NCBI GenBank assembly: GCA_021234155.1
Contig: JAJEKV010000071.1
Coordinates: 5,549,661-5,613,660, forward strand
DNA length: 64,000 bases
Origin: Isoetes taiwanensis
Lineage: Eukaryota > Streptophyta > Lycopodiopsida > Isoetales > Isoetaceae
Direction of reading: 5' to 3'
Shown: piece by piece, positions 34,221 through 46,792 of the stretch
Layout: every line of letters begins with the position of its first letter
How positions within the stretch are numbered: position 1 is the stretch's first letter
Notes under the pieces: model-generated
Seen by the model: only the letters and a program-made list of their open reading frames with translations
Told to the model about the DNA's origin: nothing
Database searches by the model: none
Program-made: the position numbers and the translations under genes

Positions 34221-35387
34221 AAGAAATCATCGTTATCAATTGTTCTGGCACTTTTATTTAAGGACAACTGATACAACTTTACCTCTGCATCCTCATCGAT
34301 ATCTTCTGCTTTCTCCATATTTTGCTGTTCTTGAGCTAGATTAATGACAGCCCCTCGTCCGGCATCTTTGGCTCTGCCTCTCCCTACTTCTCTTCCTCTA
34401 TACGTATCTCCATTATGAACATTTGATCGCCCTCCTCGTCCTACTTGCTTAAGACTGAAACAATTTGTTGTTATGTGTCCTCTTCCTCCATAGTTATGGC
34501 AAACAATGTCAGGAGCTCCACTACTAGCTCCTAGTTTTGGACAATTAATTTTAAGGTGCCCGTACATATCACAATTGAAGCATGGTCCAATTCTAGATTT
34601 GTGTACAGAGTCTTTCTTTCTACTAGGGTTACTCCAACCTCGTCTGGATTTACTGGTATGCAAAATTTTGGATGAATCATCCCCTTCTTCCTGGACTAAT
34701 TTTTGCTGCTCCAGCTCAGTCCTCATTATTCTCTCAGCTTTTGCTCTACTTCTTGCCATGTTTCTGAAACAATTCCAGTTGTCCAAATTCAGACAAAGAT
34801 CTTGCAATTTGCAATATATCATGTTCTGCTGACATATATACATCAGCGGCTTCCAAATCTTCCATAAGCGTATCAAACTTTACAAAGAATTCGATTATGT
34901 CCTCCTTCTCATGATATTTAAGTTTCTTAAAATTCCTTTTCCAAGACATCGATCTGTGATGATGACTTTCTCATAAGTTCAAGTATTTCCACATTTGTTT
35001 CGCATTCATCTTTCTAATTTTCAATAGTATTCCTGGACCTACCTTACTACTTATGATAATCCTTACCTCTTTTTCTTTTGTATCAATTGATATTCCTCCT
35101 TGATCACCTGCTGTGGAGTGACCTGCACCAACCACTTGCAATTCTCCTGTTACGTTGTCACTTACTCTGGTAGTGGCTTCTGCTACATTTCCTGCTGTAG
35201 AAGAAGTTGCAACACTTACTGTATTAGATGTTGAATCATCAATTGTATCCAACAAATCTTCTAAATCCAGCACATGTAAATTTTTTTCTTTCCATATTTG
35301 AAATTCTGAATCTCCCTTGTACGCTTCTATTGCACTAAGAAGTGATGCACCAAATCTAATTGTCATGGCTTTGATACCAAATGTCAA
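34221..35387 (-). mobile_element. Ty1/Copia gag region (broken)
   Basis: From 35387 downward: RFGASLLSAIEAYKGDSEFQ, WKEKNLHVLDLEDLLD, then KMNAKQMWKYLNL; after a frameshift KLKYHEKEDIIEFFVKFDTL, typical of the Copia gag 'UBN2' region. After a second shift there are two zinc knuckles, CFNCDMYGHLKINC (all four ligands present) and CHNYGGRGHITTNC (second Cys replaced by Tyr). Coding stops at SARTIDNDDFL, where the foldback copy begins, before the protease. The missing protease and the piece at 23335-25040 fit as the continuation of the same element. Confidence 0.85.
35366..35378 (-). other. Primer binding site, tRNA-iMet type (TGGTATCAAAGCC)
   Basis: TGGTATCAAAGC differs by one base from TGGTATCAGAGC, the usual plant Copia site complementary to initiator tRNA-Met. 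It lies immediately inside the LTR end and just upstream of gag, as required. Confidence 0.85.
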
Positions 35388-35846
35388 AATTTTAGTTCAA
35401 TTCCTCTATCTAATCACAAGCTCTAGATTTTTGAACTTAAATGAGTCTAGTTATATCAGCCAATAGGTTATGTTCTTCTATTGCATTGTTCCAGAATACA
35501 CAAAAATAAACTCTGTATTACTTTTCATTTGGCAACCTCGGCTTTTCCGTCTCCATCTCGCATCTATATAAAACAAGTGATGGATCTTACCTGTTATCTG
35601 TTCAGCTATCTCTTTATGGCAATATTGGGTAAATAGCTAACTGGTCGGCACTGATTCGTTGCTCCAGAACTTCTAAAACCATTTCGGCCTTATCCGTTCA
35701 TCTCCCATTGCATATTAGATAACCATTGAAAATATATTAATCATATTTTACCTTGTAACCATTGAAACATTTATCATATTTTTTTCCTTTGACCTATATG
35801 CTCTGTAGACATTCAAGCTAAAGAACTATCCATATTATATGACATG
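35386..35846 (-). mobile_element. 5' LTR of the Copia element
   Basis: In plus orientation it begins TGTCAAAATTTT and ends TTATATGACA, giving the short terminal inverted repeat TGTCA/TGACA, and it abuts the primer binding site. About 460 bp, AT-rich, with a TATATAAA word at 35565-35580 that could be its promoter. No second LTR occurs in the window, so LTR divergence cannot date the insertion. Confidence 0.75.
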
Positions 35847-35849
35847 CCT

Positions 35850-37830
35850 CTCAACAATAATCATTCATGTGCCCTGCCCTTTTTGTCGAACATATTCTGA
35901 CTGTGCTCGTTCTCAATGTCGATGTTTATTTCCTTCGTTAAAAGTATCCACATTAATGGACTTGAGAATGTAGTGAACAATGTAAGGTCTTGGTGTCAAG
36001 CCCCAAAAGCTTGAAGGTAATGTCCTCCATTCTCTAGAATATTTCATGTTGACTCATCCTATTTGAGGATGACTGAATTTATATTGTCTGTTGATTAGAT
36101 TCTCCGTCTTAGCAGTCGCATGTTGCTGTTATAAGACTGATGATAATATCGAGTGCTTTACCATTCCAACTATGCAACTTCTCTTCATGAGAGAAGTCTA
36201 TTCGCATCCATGTGCAGGAACTATAATTTTGAATTATTAGTTAATAATATTGGTATTTGGTCCCCCATGGTGTCTCTTCTTGTTGGTGTTTGGCCTTCAA
36301 TCTCTAAGGTAAGAGGTCGTCATGATGTTGAGATGGTGCTATCGAGATTGATGTCGCTGCTCTGAAGTATCGGGGCTGACAAAGAAGAAGTTGATTGCGG
36401 TCTGACCGTACTCCTGTTCCTGAGCAGTCTATCCTTGCTGGCTTGTAATTCCTCCTTAGCCAAAGCATTGGTGTCACTAGTCAATGAAGTCATCTACATG
36501 TTGGTGGTAGATTGTGACAATAGTCGTCGATGTGGGGCCTTTTCTCGAGAAAATATGGCACTTGGAGAATATCCTTGACTAGGAGATGTTCCTCCCCTAA
36601 TGTGATCAATGGTGTAAGTGCCATGATGCCCATTGGTTGTTGCATAGCCCTTCTTGGCAACTCATTTCTCTAGTCTTGATGTCAGAATCGTCCTTCGTGT
36701 AGGCTCCTCTTTATTATTTATATTCAAGCTTCCCTTTACACCATCTTGGCCTTTGATTTGCTGAAGTTTCCTCCATAAGGCTGCCCTCTGCTTTCAAATT
36801 CCTTGATATTGTCGAGTGGCTCTCGTGTCGAGGCTCGAGGATTTGCAATGAAGGTTTCCTGACCTATTTGACTGCCCTAAAGTGCACAAGGCAGTTAATA
36901 CTATCACAACAACAGTTATAGTTATGCCTTTATCTACTCTAACCCTAAATGACTCCCCTGGCATTTGACACTCTACTAACTGGTGAGAAAGATATTTATT
37001 TACAGTCATGGGGGGGTATGTTTTGTATGCTAGGTGCTAACATGTATGTACGCTTCCGCTATATAGGATTCCCATAGAAGGCGTGGGACGAATGACACCT
37101 CCGTGTCCTTCACCCGAACACTTGCCCATCACAAGTGATCTGAGATAGACCGAGGGCCTTCCTGTGGTGATGAGGTCACCATGGGAGGGGAATTTCCCGT
37201 ATTTATATGATGGGAGCATCGTATGGGTTCGGGGAGCGTCACATTAAGAGAGGGATAACACCATAGAATGAGGGTGTTATGCCCGAGATTGTTATGGTAG
37301 GGCATAACACACTCATTCTAGGGCATTATCCGCCTTAACGAACTGGGCCCAAAAGTTTTATAGTGGTTTTATGGTGATTTCCATAACAAGCTAGGTATTT
37401 ATGGCCATTTGGCATAACAAACTAGGTGTTTACGTGCCTTCAATGTGTTACTGGTGGGTAATGCCATCAATGTGTTACTGGTGGGTAATGCCACTGCAAC
37501 CAATGACAGATTCGATCTGAGCTATAAAACTTGTACATGGATGAATTTGGACGTCCCTACCAGTGAGACACATGCTACGGGTGTTCATTGATGCCACATT
37601 AAAAATAGATTTTGAATTTCTTATTAACGGACATGCAAAAAGTTAATTATATGCTTTGAATAAGCCAACGGGTTCTTACAAAAGATCAAGTTGCCGAATA
37701 ATGAAGCGCCATGTCAGCACTATGGTTTATCCGTCCCAAAGCTTAGCCGCCAGAGCACGTCCTGAAAATCTGACTATTGAAATGATCCAATTTACCATTC
37801 GATTCGTTATCCTATAATAAATTGTTCTGG
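35850..37830. other. Intergenic stretch before the FLU-like gene
   Basis: No supported gene. A 20 bp inverted repeat (agaatgagggtgttatgccc with one mismatch, 37265-37319) encloses a 16-base loop, and a 27 bp phrase (aatgtgttactggtgggtaa) is doubled at ~37439-37492. The plus strand from 37,500 to 37,832 should contain the FLU-like promoter; no TATA box at a convincing distance was picked out. Confidence 0.55.
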
Positions 37831-37832
37831 CT

Positions 37833-39526
37833 ATGGAGGCCGTGATCCTTTCTCCATTCTCGCATCAATCTCTTCACAAGTCTGGTACCGGACTTACTAG
37901 GGTTCTCGTCCTAAAGAATGGCTCGTGCTCGATATGGAATAAATCCAAATTATTGCATTTTGGATATGATGCAAATAAAGTCCGCTTGGGTGTCTGTTTT
38001 AATCAACATCGTAGTTCTTCCCGCACTGGAGAGGTGAATTTTTTGACCTACATTTTAAGGTTTATGATGGCATAGAATTAGGTTTGTAGAACAACAACTT
38101 TATAGCTGCACTTATATTTTGTGCATCTGCAGCAAACCATAGTGCAGAATATTGTGAAGACAAGCATGATTCCTCTTATTATGTTAGCTGCCTGTAGCTC
38201 TGGTGCTGCATTGGCAGAATCAAGAGAGTGTACTAGTTTTGCTGGGCAGGACATCAACACTTTGGTGGTAATTGCCTGCGTAGCAGAAGCCATTGCTTTA
38301 ACAGGGGCTGCAGTAGGAGGTGAAGTGATTTATTTTGCCTGCTTTTCAGTCCCCGCGTCTCAATATGAAATTATGCTTCCTAAAATCACACACATCTTGA
38401 GTTTACGAAATTAATAATAAAATGACATTACTCAAACCATCAAAATGAAATCTCTATGACAACATTGTGCGTAGAAGTTTCTAATGTTTTTCTTTTGTTT
38501 CCCAGGAATCATAGCGAGACAAAGAAAGGTTGAGGTTGAGAATATAAATGCGCTTAGCTTCGCCAAATCTTTGCCAAGATGAGAAGGCAGTATCAGGTTG
38601 AATCATATGCCCCCAGCTTGACATACGCTCCTGTTACTGGTTTTGGTGCTGATCAAATCCAAAGTGATCCAATGAAAATGGAAATGGTTAATTATCTTAA
38701 AGCAGGAAAGAGGTTTCTCTGCGAGAAAAAAAAACCCAAGGAGGCTTTTGATGAATTTGAGAAGGCACTTCCTCTGGCTAGACAGCTTAAAGATCCTATT
38801 GAAGAGAAAAAGGCAATTCGTGGCTTAGGTAATTCTCTTCCCTTTGTTGCATCTATTAGTAATCTTCATAATTCTAGCAGACATTATGATTAATCTCCTT
38901 TAGTCAAATGGTGCCTATTCTTCTTAGGTATTTCTAGATCTACAATAAGATCTATTGGATTTGATGATAAAAATGTTAGGAGCTTGTTAGTATCTATGGC
39001 TTTGATTTTTTTGGTCATATCCTTAGTGTATATATCATTTTGAATAAGTTCGACTTTGTGCTAAGAGGTGGTAAAAAATAAAATGAATCTACCATGGCCT
39101 CAACACTAGAATTTACTTTGGAACTCATGCTTTAGTAAACTTACAAGATGAACCAAACTTATGTGGCTGTGTGTCTCGAGTCCTTTGCTCATGGTGTTAT
39201 CATATACCTGCGATGCTAATTACCATGCTTATCATTCATGTTCAATTGTTGATAGTCCTTACATTTCACTCATGAACGAGATTTATAGAGCACTAAGATG
39301 GCCCTCTTTATTTTCAGGTGCTTCTTGCCAGCGTCAAGGAAAGTACAAAGAAGCTATTAGATACCATTCTATGATTCTGACAATCTGTCACTTAACAGGT
39401 GATAAAACTGGATATACAGAGGCCCTAGGGGCTATTGCAGATTGTTATACAGAGCTTGGGGATCTTGAAACTGCCGCAAAATATTATGACAGATTTATTG
39501 AGAGGATGGATGGTGTAGATGAATAG
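37833..39526 (+). pseudogene. FLU: FLU-like TPR protein (negative regulator of chlorophyll synthesis), four exons, one frameshift
   Basis: Exons 37833-38033, 38133-38319, 38506-38828 and 39318-39526, all with GT-AG introns and matching phases. The product has a Ser-rich transit peptide, a hydrophobic stretch ending in ALA, a membrane helix (TLVVIACVAEAIALTGAAVG), a short coiled coil and, after VESYAPSLTYAPV, three TPR-like repeats (AFDEFEKALPLARQLKDP; RQGKYKEAIRYHS; DCYTELGDLETAAKYYDRFI). FLU is a plastid membrane protein that binds glutamyl-tRNA reductase and shuts down 5-aminolevulinate synthesis in the dark. Exon lengths sum to 920 nt, two more than a multiple of three. In the frame that starts at ATG a TGA at 38580 ends the protein after 154 residues, before the TPRs; the correct frame resumes at ~38557 (LRQIFAKMRRQ). 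So this is a broken copy, or a sequencing error in a real gene. Confidence 0.85.
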
Positions 39527-41380
39527 ATAGGTGACTGAAATTTGTGAGGTTCATATGCTTCATTTGCTTTGTCTGGCATTCAGACGTTTCTCTATGGGTG
39601 CTTTAGGCACAGAAAATTGCATTGTACTTCAATACCCTTGGGAAAGTGGAAAGAAAGTATCGTATGAAGTACAGCAGTTATAGGGATGGTAGAAGATTTG
39701 GATAATTGGGTGATTCTGGCTGTAAGTAGAAGCAGAAAAAAAATTCTCTACCTCTATTCATGAAAGGAAATTTTGCAGGAAAGACCATAGGCAGTATTGC
39801 TCTCCTCGTCTTTTGAATTTAGATTGTGCTTGTAACAGCAGGAGACAGAGAAACCAGTTCAATTGGAGATGCATATCTGAATAAAAGTCATATTGAGGTA
39901 AATAAAGTTGATTGCCCACGTCAGGGGAGTAAACTTGAGTTTCTAAATCAAGACTTCCATTGAAAATGAAAATGTTCTAAATCGTCGAAGTTTGTAAAAC
40001 AAGTGCAGAAGTTATCTTAAAATTTTAATCACAGGTGTGTGTGACATGAACTCAGCATGTATTGTATTGATCTGCAAAACGTACATGATGCAATGTTATC
40101 TAGTGATTTACTATACAGGGATGACATGATTCCATGTAGCGTGCTGTTGAACTGTGGTAGTTTTGATACAGTTTGAGAGGGAGATCTATGTATTGGGTAT
40201 TTAGTATTATAAGCCTGAAGCCTAGACGCTCTCTTTTGCTTCTGATTCAGTCAATTTACATAGCCATGAGTACTACATGAAGCTGGTGGCCTCGATTTCA
40301 CTTGCACTAAAATTTAAATCTAAAATCATTTTACAGATTACTCTTGTTAGTTCAAGTTGTTGCTCCATCACATGCACATGGAGTGCCTTATGGTACATAA
40401 TTTGCAACGCCAAGATATTCATAAACTACTTTTGTTGCTCCATACTGGAAGTTAGAATGGCTGATCTTAGATGCGAAGCTTGTTTTGGCCTATTCCTCCC
40501 TAATTTCGGTCTTAGCTATTACCGTATGTGATCCATAAGAAATAACTGAAGCTATTCATGCTTCTTATGAAGATCGGATATTTACGAGACTTGGGGCAGC
40601 AGCTCTTGTTATACAAGCATGCAACAAATAGAAATGTAGGAATAATATCAAAAGCTTTCTGTTCTTTATGTGCTAGGTAATATTTATGGGGAGGGGCTTT
40701 ACGCCTTGTAACTCAGGGCTCGAATTTGACGGTTTTCATGCCCATTTTTGGGATTTAAACAGGTGAAAATAAAAATTTGTATGGCAAATGAAGGGTAGCA
40801 CTTGGGCAATTGCTCGTCATAGAGAAGGGCAACTACAAGACATACTCGTCATTTGACTGGCTAGGAACAGAGAAAGAGAAATGCTTGTCATTTTTCTTGC
40901 TATATCTCTTTATAAATTTTAAACATTTATATTATTATTGATTATAATATCTCTATACATCTTATTTTTTAAGTGGACTTAAAATAAACTAGTTATGGTG
41001 CTCGGCTTTGCCGGACTTAGTAACTATTTGAAAAGATGTCGATAAGTAAAGAGATCTCACCATTTAGAAATTGCTAAATGAGGAGATTTGCTTTTAAAAA
41101 TTCCAAGTCTCTTTCTTTGCTCACATGCAGTTCTGTATAGCTTTGTGATAGCGTAAGCAGTGTGTGAATCAAAACATATAGCCTAAAAGTGGATTTAAAA
41201 GACTACAGTAACATTGCCTGGCATGGCCAGGCTTAAGTAAATTGGATGTTGGTAGTTCCTTTTCTGTAGGCATGGTGGTTGTCCTGAAGTTTTAGCTTTT
41301 TGAACTTAAATGTAGTGGCACCAAAACATATTTCTATGCATGTGCTGTAAGTGAGTGGAAATAGATTGTATTTCCAACGA
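39527..41380. other. Intergenic stretch downstream of the FLU-like gene
   Basis: AT-rich and without a gene I can support; the first few hundred bases would hold the FLU-like 3' end. Frames such as 40277-40531 lack any recognisable composition or motif. Confidence 0.5.
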
Positions 41381-41870
41381 GCTAAAGGACGTCGAAAATG
41401 GAGTCCAGATGCAAAAGTTATGCCAAAAAAATCTATTCTGCCACCCCGAAACCCCTTAAATTGGGCGCCGGCCTAATTTGAGCCAAATTTGGGGACTATT
41501 CATGTAAATATGATGCCCGATTAGATGTCTTTATCAAAACTCTTTGAACAAGCTTTCTAACAAGCTAAAGAACGTCGAAAATGGAGTCCAGAGTTAAACG
41601 TTATACCGAAAAGCTTATTCTATCAGCCTGGAACCCTAAAAATTGGGCACCCGCCTATTTAAGGGGTTCCAGGGTGGCATAATAGAACTTTTGGCATAAC
41701 TTTTGCATTCGGATTCCATTTTCTATGTTCTTTAGTTCTTTATAAAGCTTGTTGAGAGGGCATAATATTTATACAAATGGGCTCCAAATTTGTCTCAAAT
41801 TGGGCCGCCTAGTGTGAAAGGCAACACCATCCAAGGCAAATTGGGCGCCCGTCCAGTTTGGCCCTTGGGG
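41380..41870. repeat. Three-copy repeat, two direct and one inverted (~100 bp units)
   Basis: Unit 1 (41384-41470) reads gagctaaaggacgtcgaaaa ... gttatgcc ... ccaccccgaaacccc. Unit 2 (41560-41655) is a direct copy (caagctaaagaacgtcgaaa). Unit 3 (41655-41750) is inverted (ggggttccagggtggcataa ... ccattttctatgttctttag). The word attgggcgcc/attgggcaccc lies between units. Units 1 and 3 can fold together as a long hairpin. Confidence 0.8.
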
Positions 41871-44800
41871 GAAAACTTTTTACCATGCTTAGTTTGGCCC
41901 TTGGGACATAATCTTTTGTTCTAACCGAACTTTTATTGTTGTGCAGAATCAATGGCTATGAGAGTCTTGACAAATCGAAAAGTCGGCTCCACATGAGGTA
42001 GAAGAGGAGGGAAATAAGCCACTGAGATCCCAAGAATTCATGGAGAGGACGAAAGCTTTGAAAGATGTTGCCCCCCAGCAAGTTCAAGCACAGATTGAAG
42101 AACCTAAAAAAAGTTTGCCAAGTGAAGAGCAACCCGACTCTTGAGAATTATGTGATTATCTATTCGACTATTTTGGCATATAAGGAACTCCAAACTGGGT
42201 GCTACCCAATTTCAGGATGCATTACTGTACATTTAATCATAATGCTATATGCTCCATATGTTTGTAAACGATATCTAATGAATTAAATTTAGATGTTTGT
42301 CTCACATCTTATGTTTTTATATCCATTTATGTTGTACTATACACTCTCTATTCTACACACTTATGAGCATTTGAGATATATATGGACTTATAAGAAGTCC
42401 ATATATAATGAAACTATGCTTTATTGGGCACCTGCCACATGGAAGCATCCCATTGGAACCCTAACCTATAAATGGCCAAACCCTAACCCTAGGCTATTTT
42501 TTAAAATACTTGATCTTGGAGCCTTGTTCGCACTCAAAACTCTCTTTCGAGAACCGTCTGCTGTGGCATAGCATAGTGCAGCATCCCCCGGAGCGTGCCC
42601 GCATCGGTAGGAGTGGGAGATACTTCGAACAACTTGAAGGCCATGGAGACGTCGGGAGTAGGAGGGAGTTCCTCAGGAGCAGGTATTTGGGTTAGAGTCC
42701 TTTGTAGATCATCTGGAAGTGAGTTAGCATTTTGTATCTCTAGTAGAGCCATTCTAGAACCCTCAATCTAGATCTTGAAACCTAATCAAAGATGCATGTG
42801 ATTAGGATTAGATGTTATTCTTATTATTTACCATGTTATGTGGATATAGATGTTGGTTGATCGTGTTGCTCCTCTTGTATTGGGAAGGGGGGTAGAGACC
42901 TAGTAGCCATTATTTAGATGATCCTAGTTTAGATCCCTTAGTTCCTTATAGATGTGGCGAGTGCATAGGAATACACCCGACTACAGGGGCTATGGAGCGA
43001 CTTAGCACCAGACAATGGGGCTAATAGCAAAGTGCAGGGAGGTCCCTGTTGAGTGCGGCTACTGGGGACCAATAGCGGGCTAGGCCTATGGCCGGTCTCT
43101 TCGTGTGGGCCGGGTATGGGTGGACACCTCCTGGGGCAATGGTGTCGCCCTACCTCTCAAGAGTTTGGGTAGCAGGTGTCATAAGATCTTTTATGTTTAT
43201 CACCCCTCACCCTACTTCTAATCTTAACAAGTAGCATAAGTTTACAAAAAAGCTCAAATCAATTTCCTTACCACAGTGACCTACAAGTGTTAGTCACAGA
43301 ATTATCTATTGAAAGGAAAACACAGATTTGAGGGCAATATTTACTAGATCAATTCCAATTCAATTTCATTATAACCGGTTACACTGTAACAACCTTATAA
43401 CAACCAACGATTCTATCATGTTCATTTGAAAGCAGCTAGAATTTATCAAATGTATATAGAACTCATATCAAACAACAGCTTACCTCTTCATGGTCTACTT
43501 AAAAAACTACAAGATCACATAGTTAGATGTGTTGTCTACTTGCAAACTTATCCATAGGTAAAATAAGAAAAACATATAAATCTGAAACCATTCCATGCTA
43601 GAATGTAATCAGGGTAAAGGGCAGAGGCTTTCCACGCCAGCAACAACAGTTACCAGTTTATAATCTAAACTTTTATATAGAAATAAACAACCAAATGCAT
43701 GGGTCCAAGTGGATGTGGCAAAGATTGTTAATATTTTCAAAATTATTATTATAATAGTTCCAGGTCTTTTAGCAATGGAGTGCTATTTATAGGTCCAAAA
43801 ATACCTCCATACCACCCATTAAAGGCATGTGTTATCCTGGGACATCTTTGCATAGCCTTATGGGATATACTCCAGCTAGTAGACTATGTTAGGAGTATAC
43901 TAAAGATCAGCATAAGTTTACTTACAGTTAAGAATCAATCAATTCCTGTCTTATTGGTAAATATTCAGATTCTATAAGCATATTCATACTGGGCACATCT
44001 GCACTAGCATTTCTTCATATAATACAAGATAGAATAGATCTAAAGCATACAGATTATTCCCTCTAACATAGATCATAACATAACCCCTCAAGAATGCTTA
44101 AATCAGATATAGATATAATGCTCGTTGATTGAATTTTTAACATGGTTGGACTCATCTAGGCTTTAAGTGAGATGCACAATTTACACAGCTTAGTCACAAC
44201 TCGTTTTACCAATACTAGTTGGATATGTAGAGCCAGATTTTTACATAACAACCTGGACACCTAAGTTGTCTCCTGCACTTAGGCTGGATTGCCACCATGC
44301 CTCTAGATAACATCATATCTTTATGAGCCGAAAGCTTGACCCAATATTTATTAAAAATTCTGATTATCACGGAATATGATAGACTCCTAAATTGTGTCTA
44401 GCAATTTAAGCAGAGCTGAAACTATGCAACCAGATTTATATAATAGCTACAACTCTTTATGAGCAATTATCTAGACCTAAGCATCCAATAACCAAGACCA
44501 AGTGTACCACATGCATAGTACCAAATGCTTAGAACTCTTAGCATCATGACACTAATGTCTTATATTTATAGAGATATGATTGGGCCACATAAGCATTTAA
44601 GACATGGTGGTTTTTCCACTAACACTTTTAAGACATGTCGCATATCACATCCGTACAACATGGGAGTCTTATTTTCTTCCGGGGGAAACCCCTCGCTACA
44701 AAATAAGGGCGCTTTCCCATGGACGGCCGGACCTGGATGAGGTCAGGCCCAGGTCCAACAGTATTCCTCAGGATTATTTTCTGAATGAGGTTCTTAACCT

Positions 44801-45300
44801 CAGCCACTCCGATTCTCAGCTCATGGGAACATCGGAAAAGCAGACCAGACCTTCAGGAAACCTGGAGGTTTTCTGCCCATGGGAAAGCACCCTAAGACAA
44901 CAAAATCTAACCAATCAGAGACCGTCTTTGCCGTATACTTAGGATGTCCCAAAAAGGGAGAAGAAACGCTGCTGCACAGCGGGAGAAGAATCGCCCAGCG
45001 GGATGGACGCACAGAACCTGAATCCCTCTGTTCTAGTTCTCTTTGATACTCCCTCTGTAATGCAAGGTTATTAACGGCAGCAGAAGAAAAAAAATTATTT
45101 TATAGTATGCAGCAATACGTCACCTGAGCTCCCTTGTTTTTGCCCTTTCCTTTTCCAAACTTCTGGAATCGAAGCATCTTTGGAATCGAATTTGAACATG
45201 TCATTTGGGTAGAGAAAAATGGGTTTTGAAACTTCGGTTCAAATTTTCCCTTTTCTGTTCTTTTCAGTTCTCTCTGCTTTGAATTCTGATTAGGGCAAAA
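41871..45300. other. Intergenic stretch, unremarkable apart from short inverted repeats
   Basis: No gene supported over 3.4 kb. The pair gcgctttcccatgg (44709-44722) and ccatgggaaagcacc (44877-44891) forms an inverted repeat around ~155 bp and may mark a small element. A single ccctaaccctagg near 42480 is too short to be telomeric. Confidence 0.5.
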
Positions 45301-45479
45301 CTTATTTCGAATGCGGCGCTGGATTTGGCAAAGTTGCAGGTCGAATCTTCAGAAGGTAAATGATATTTTGTTGCAAATGTTTTCAGATGTTTTGTTGCAG
45401 GTCGACCAGCAAATACAAAACGAAGTAACATGTTTTAATATAGAAAGCCGTGGATCAGGAAACTACGGAAGCTGTGGAT

Positions 45480-45780
45480 CAGACTGCAAGAATTTAGCTG
45501 ACATGCGGGGGTTGTTTGAAGGGTTAAAACAAAGGGATGTTGTCTTATGGAATTCCGTTATATCGGCATATGCCCGCGATGATTGTGGAGAAAAGCTCTT
45601 GAATTGTTAGAAAAAATGCAATTTGAAGGAATGATTCCAGATTATGTCTCCTTCATTAGCCTTCTTGAAGCATATGCTAGCATTGTATCGTTATCACATG
45701 GCAAGAGGATATTTTCAGAAGCCGTGCATAGACTATTTTCAAAAGCCTCGGCCGGTGGAGCGGGGAAAATTAGGGAGTAG
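45480..45780 (+). pseudogene. PPR (PLS-type) fragment, frameshifted
   Basis: About two pentatricopeptide repeats are readable: NLADMRGLFEGLKQRDVVLW then NSVISAYARDDCGEK, continuing after a frameshift near 45590 as KALELLEKMQFEGMIPDYVS and FISLLEAYASIVSLSHGKRI. PPR proteins bind organellar RNA and are very numerous in land plants. Nothing of the N-terminal organelle signal, further repeats or an E/DYW end is present, so this is a gene fragment. Confidence 0.85.
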
Positions 45781-46790
45781 TGAAAACCAAATTTATGAGA
45801 CATGTCTTATATTATAAGACATCTCTGATAATCAAGCCATGGAAAACTAATTTTTTTAAGACATGCCACAAGAAGAGGAGGTTAACCCTCCCCTCAAGAA
45901 AATTACGGCAAATAACCCTCGGTAGGGGCCGGGAGGGTTGTTAAATAATTTTCGAGAGAGGGTTGACCTCCAAAACCATGATCAGAGCAAGTTCAATTCT
46001 TCTCTATATGTACATTTGGTTTCATGCAAGAGTGTGGTTCCCGGTGGGTTTAGGCTCCTTAGCATCTGTTTGGATTCAAGCTTAAGGATATGATTTTGAA
46101 ATTCTCGCGAGGAAAAGTGATCGGATCTATAAAAATAAACAAACAACGAACTCACCATCTACGGAGCTATGGAGATGCTTTGGCGTTATTTCAAGTGGGT
46201 TTTGACTCCTCAATCCTATGTGAGAAACAAAAAAAAAAAAAAGCGGACTTAGTGTCCTTTTAGGGCATTTGCAATCTTTCAACAGGATCTGCCTGCATCT
46301 TTTTTTCAACCATATCCGACCTCTGCAAATTGCTTCAAGCTTATTTTTTCTCGATTCCATAGCCATAACCATAGTTTCTCACGATTGAGCGGTTTTCAAA
46401 GGGGTATTTTGCGAGATCTCTTTCAGCCTCATGAATCAAATGGCCCATTCTATTTTATGGAAAAAGATGGCTGAAAGCGGGGTATCTTGGGAGCAGAGAG
46501 AAATGGATATGGGAAAGGAACTATGGTTCAAAAGCGAGGGTATGCGGGAACGAGAGAAATGGATATGCGAAACCGAGCTATGGATATGCGAAACCGAGGT
46601 ATCTTTGGAGCAGAGAAATGGATATGCCGAAAAGAGCTAGAGCTATCTTTGGAGCAGACGGCATCGAAGCAGAGAATCGCCAAAAAGCGAGCTATCTGCC
46701 GAAATAGAGAGATGCGACTGTGCCTTTTTTGTGAAAAGAATATTCGCAAGATTATTGTGATAATCACTGGAATATGCTTTAATTACGTAT
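45781..46790. other. Intergenic stretch with palindrome and degenerate short repeats
   Basis: Includes atgtcttatattataagacat (45803-45823), a perfect palindrome with a relative (gtcttataattataagac) near 47800, and at 46480-46665 a degenerate tandem of gagaaatggatatg(c)gaaa units. ORFs here translate the repeats and are not supported as genes. Confidence 0.55.
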
Positions 46791-46792
46791 AC

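Noticed and set aside
34506-34832. Plus-strand ORF of 108 codons
   Set aside because: Antisense to the Copia gag zinc-knuckle region, which has clear family motifs on the minus strand.
42460-42495. Telomere-type repeat ccctaaccctagg
   Set aside because: Fewer than three units; not a telomeric tract.
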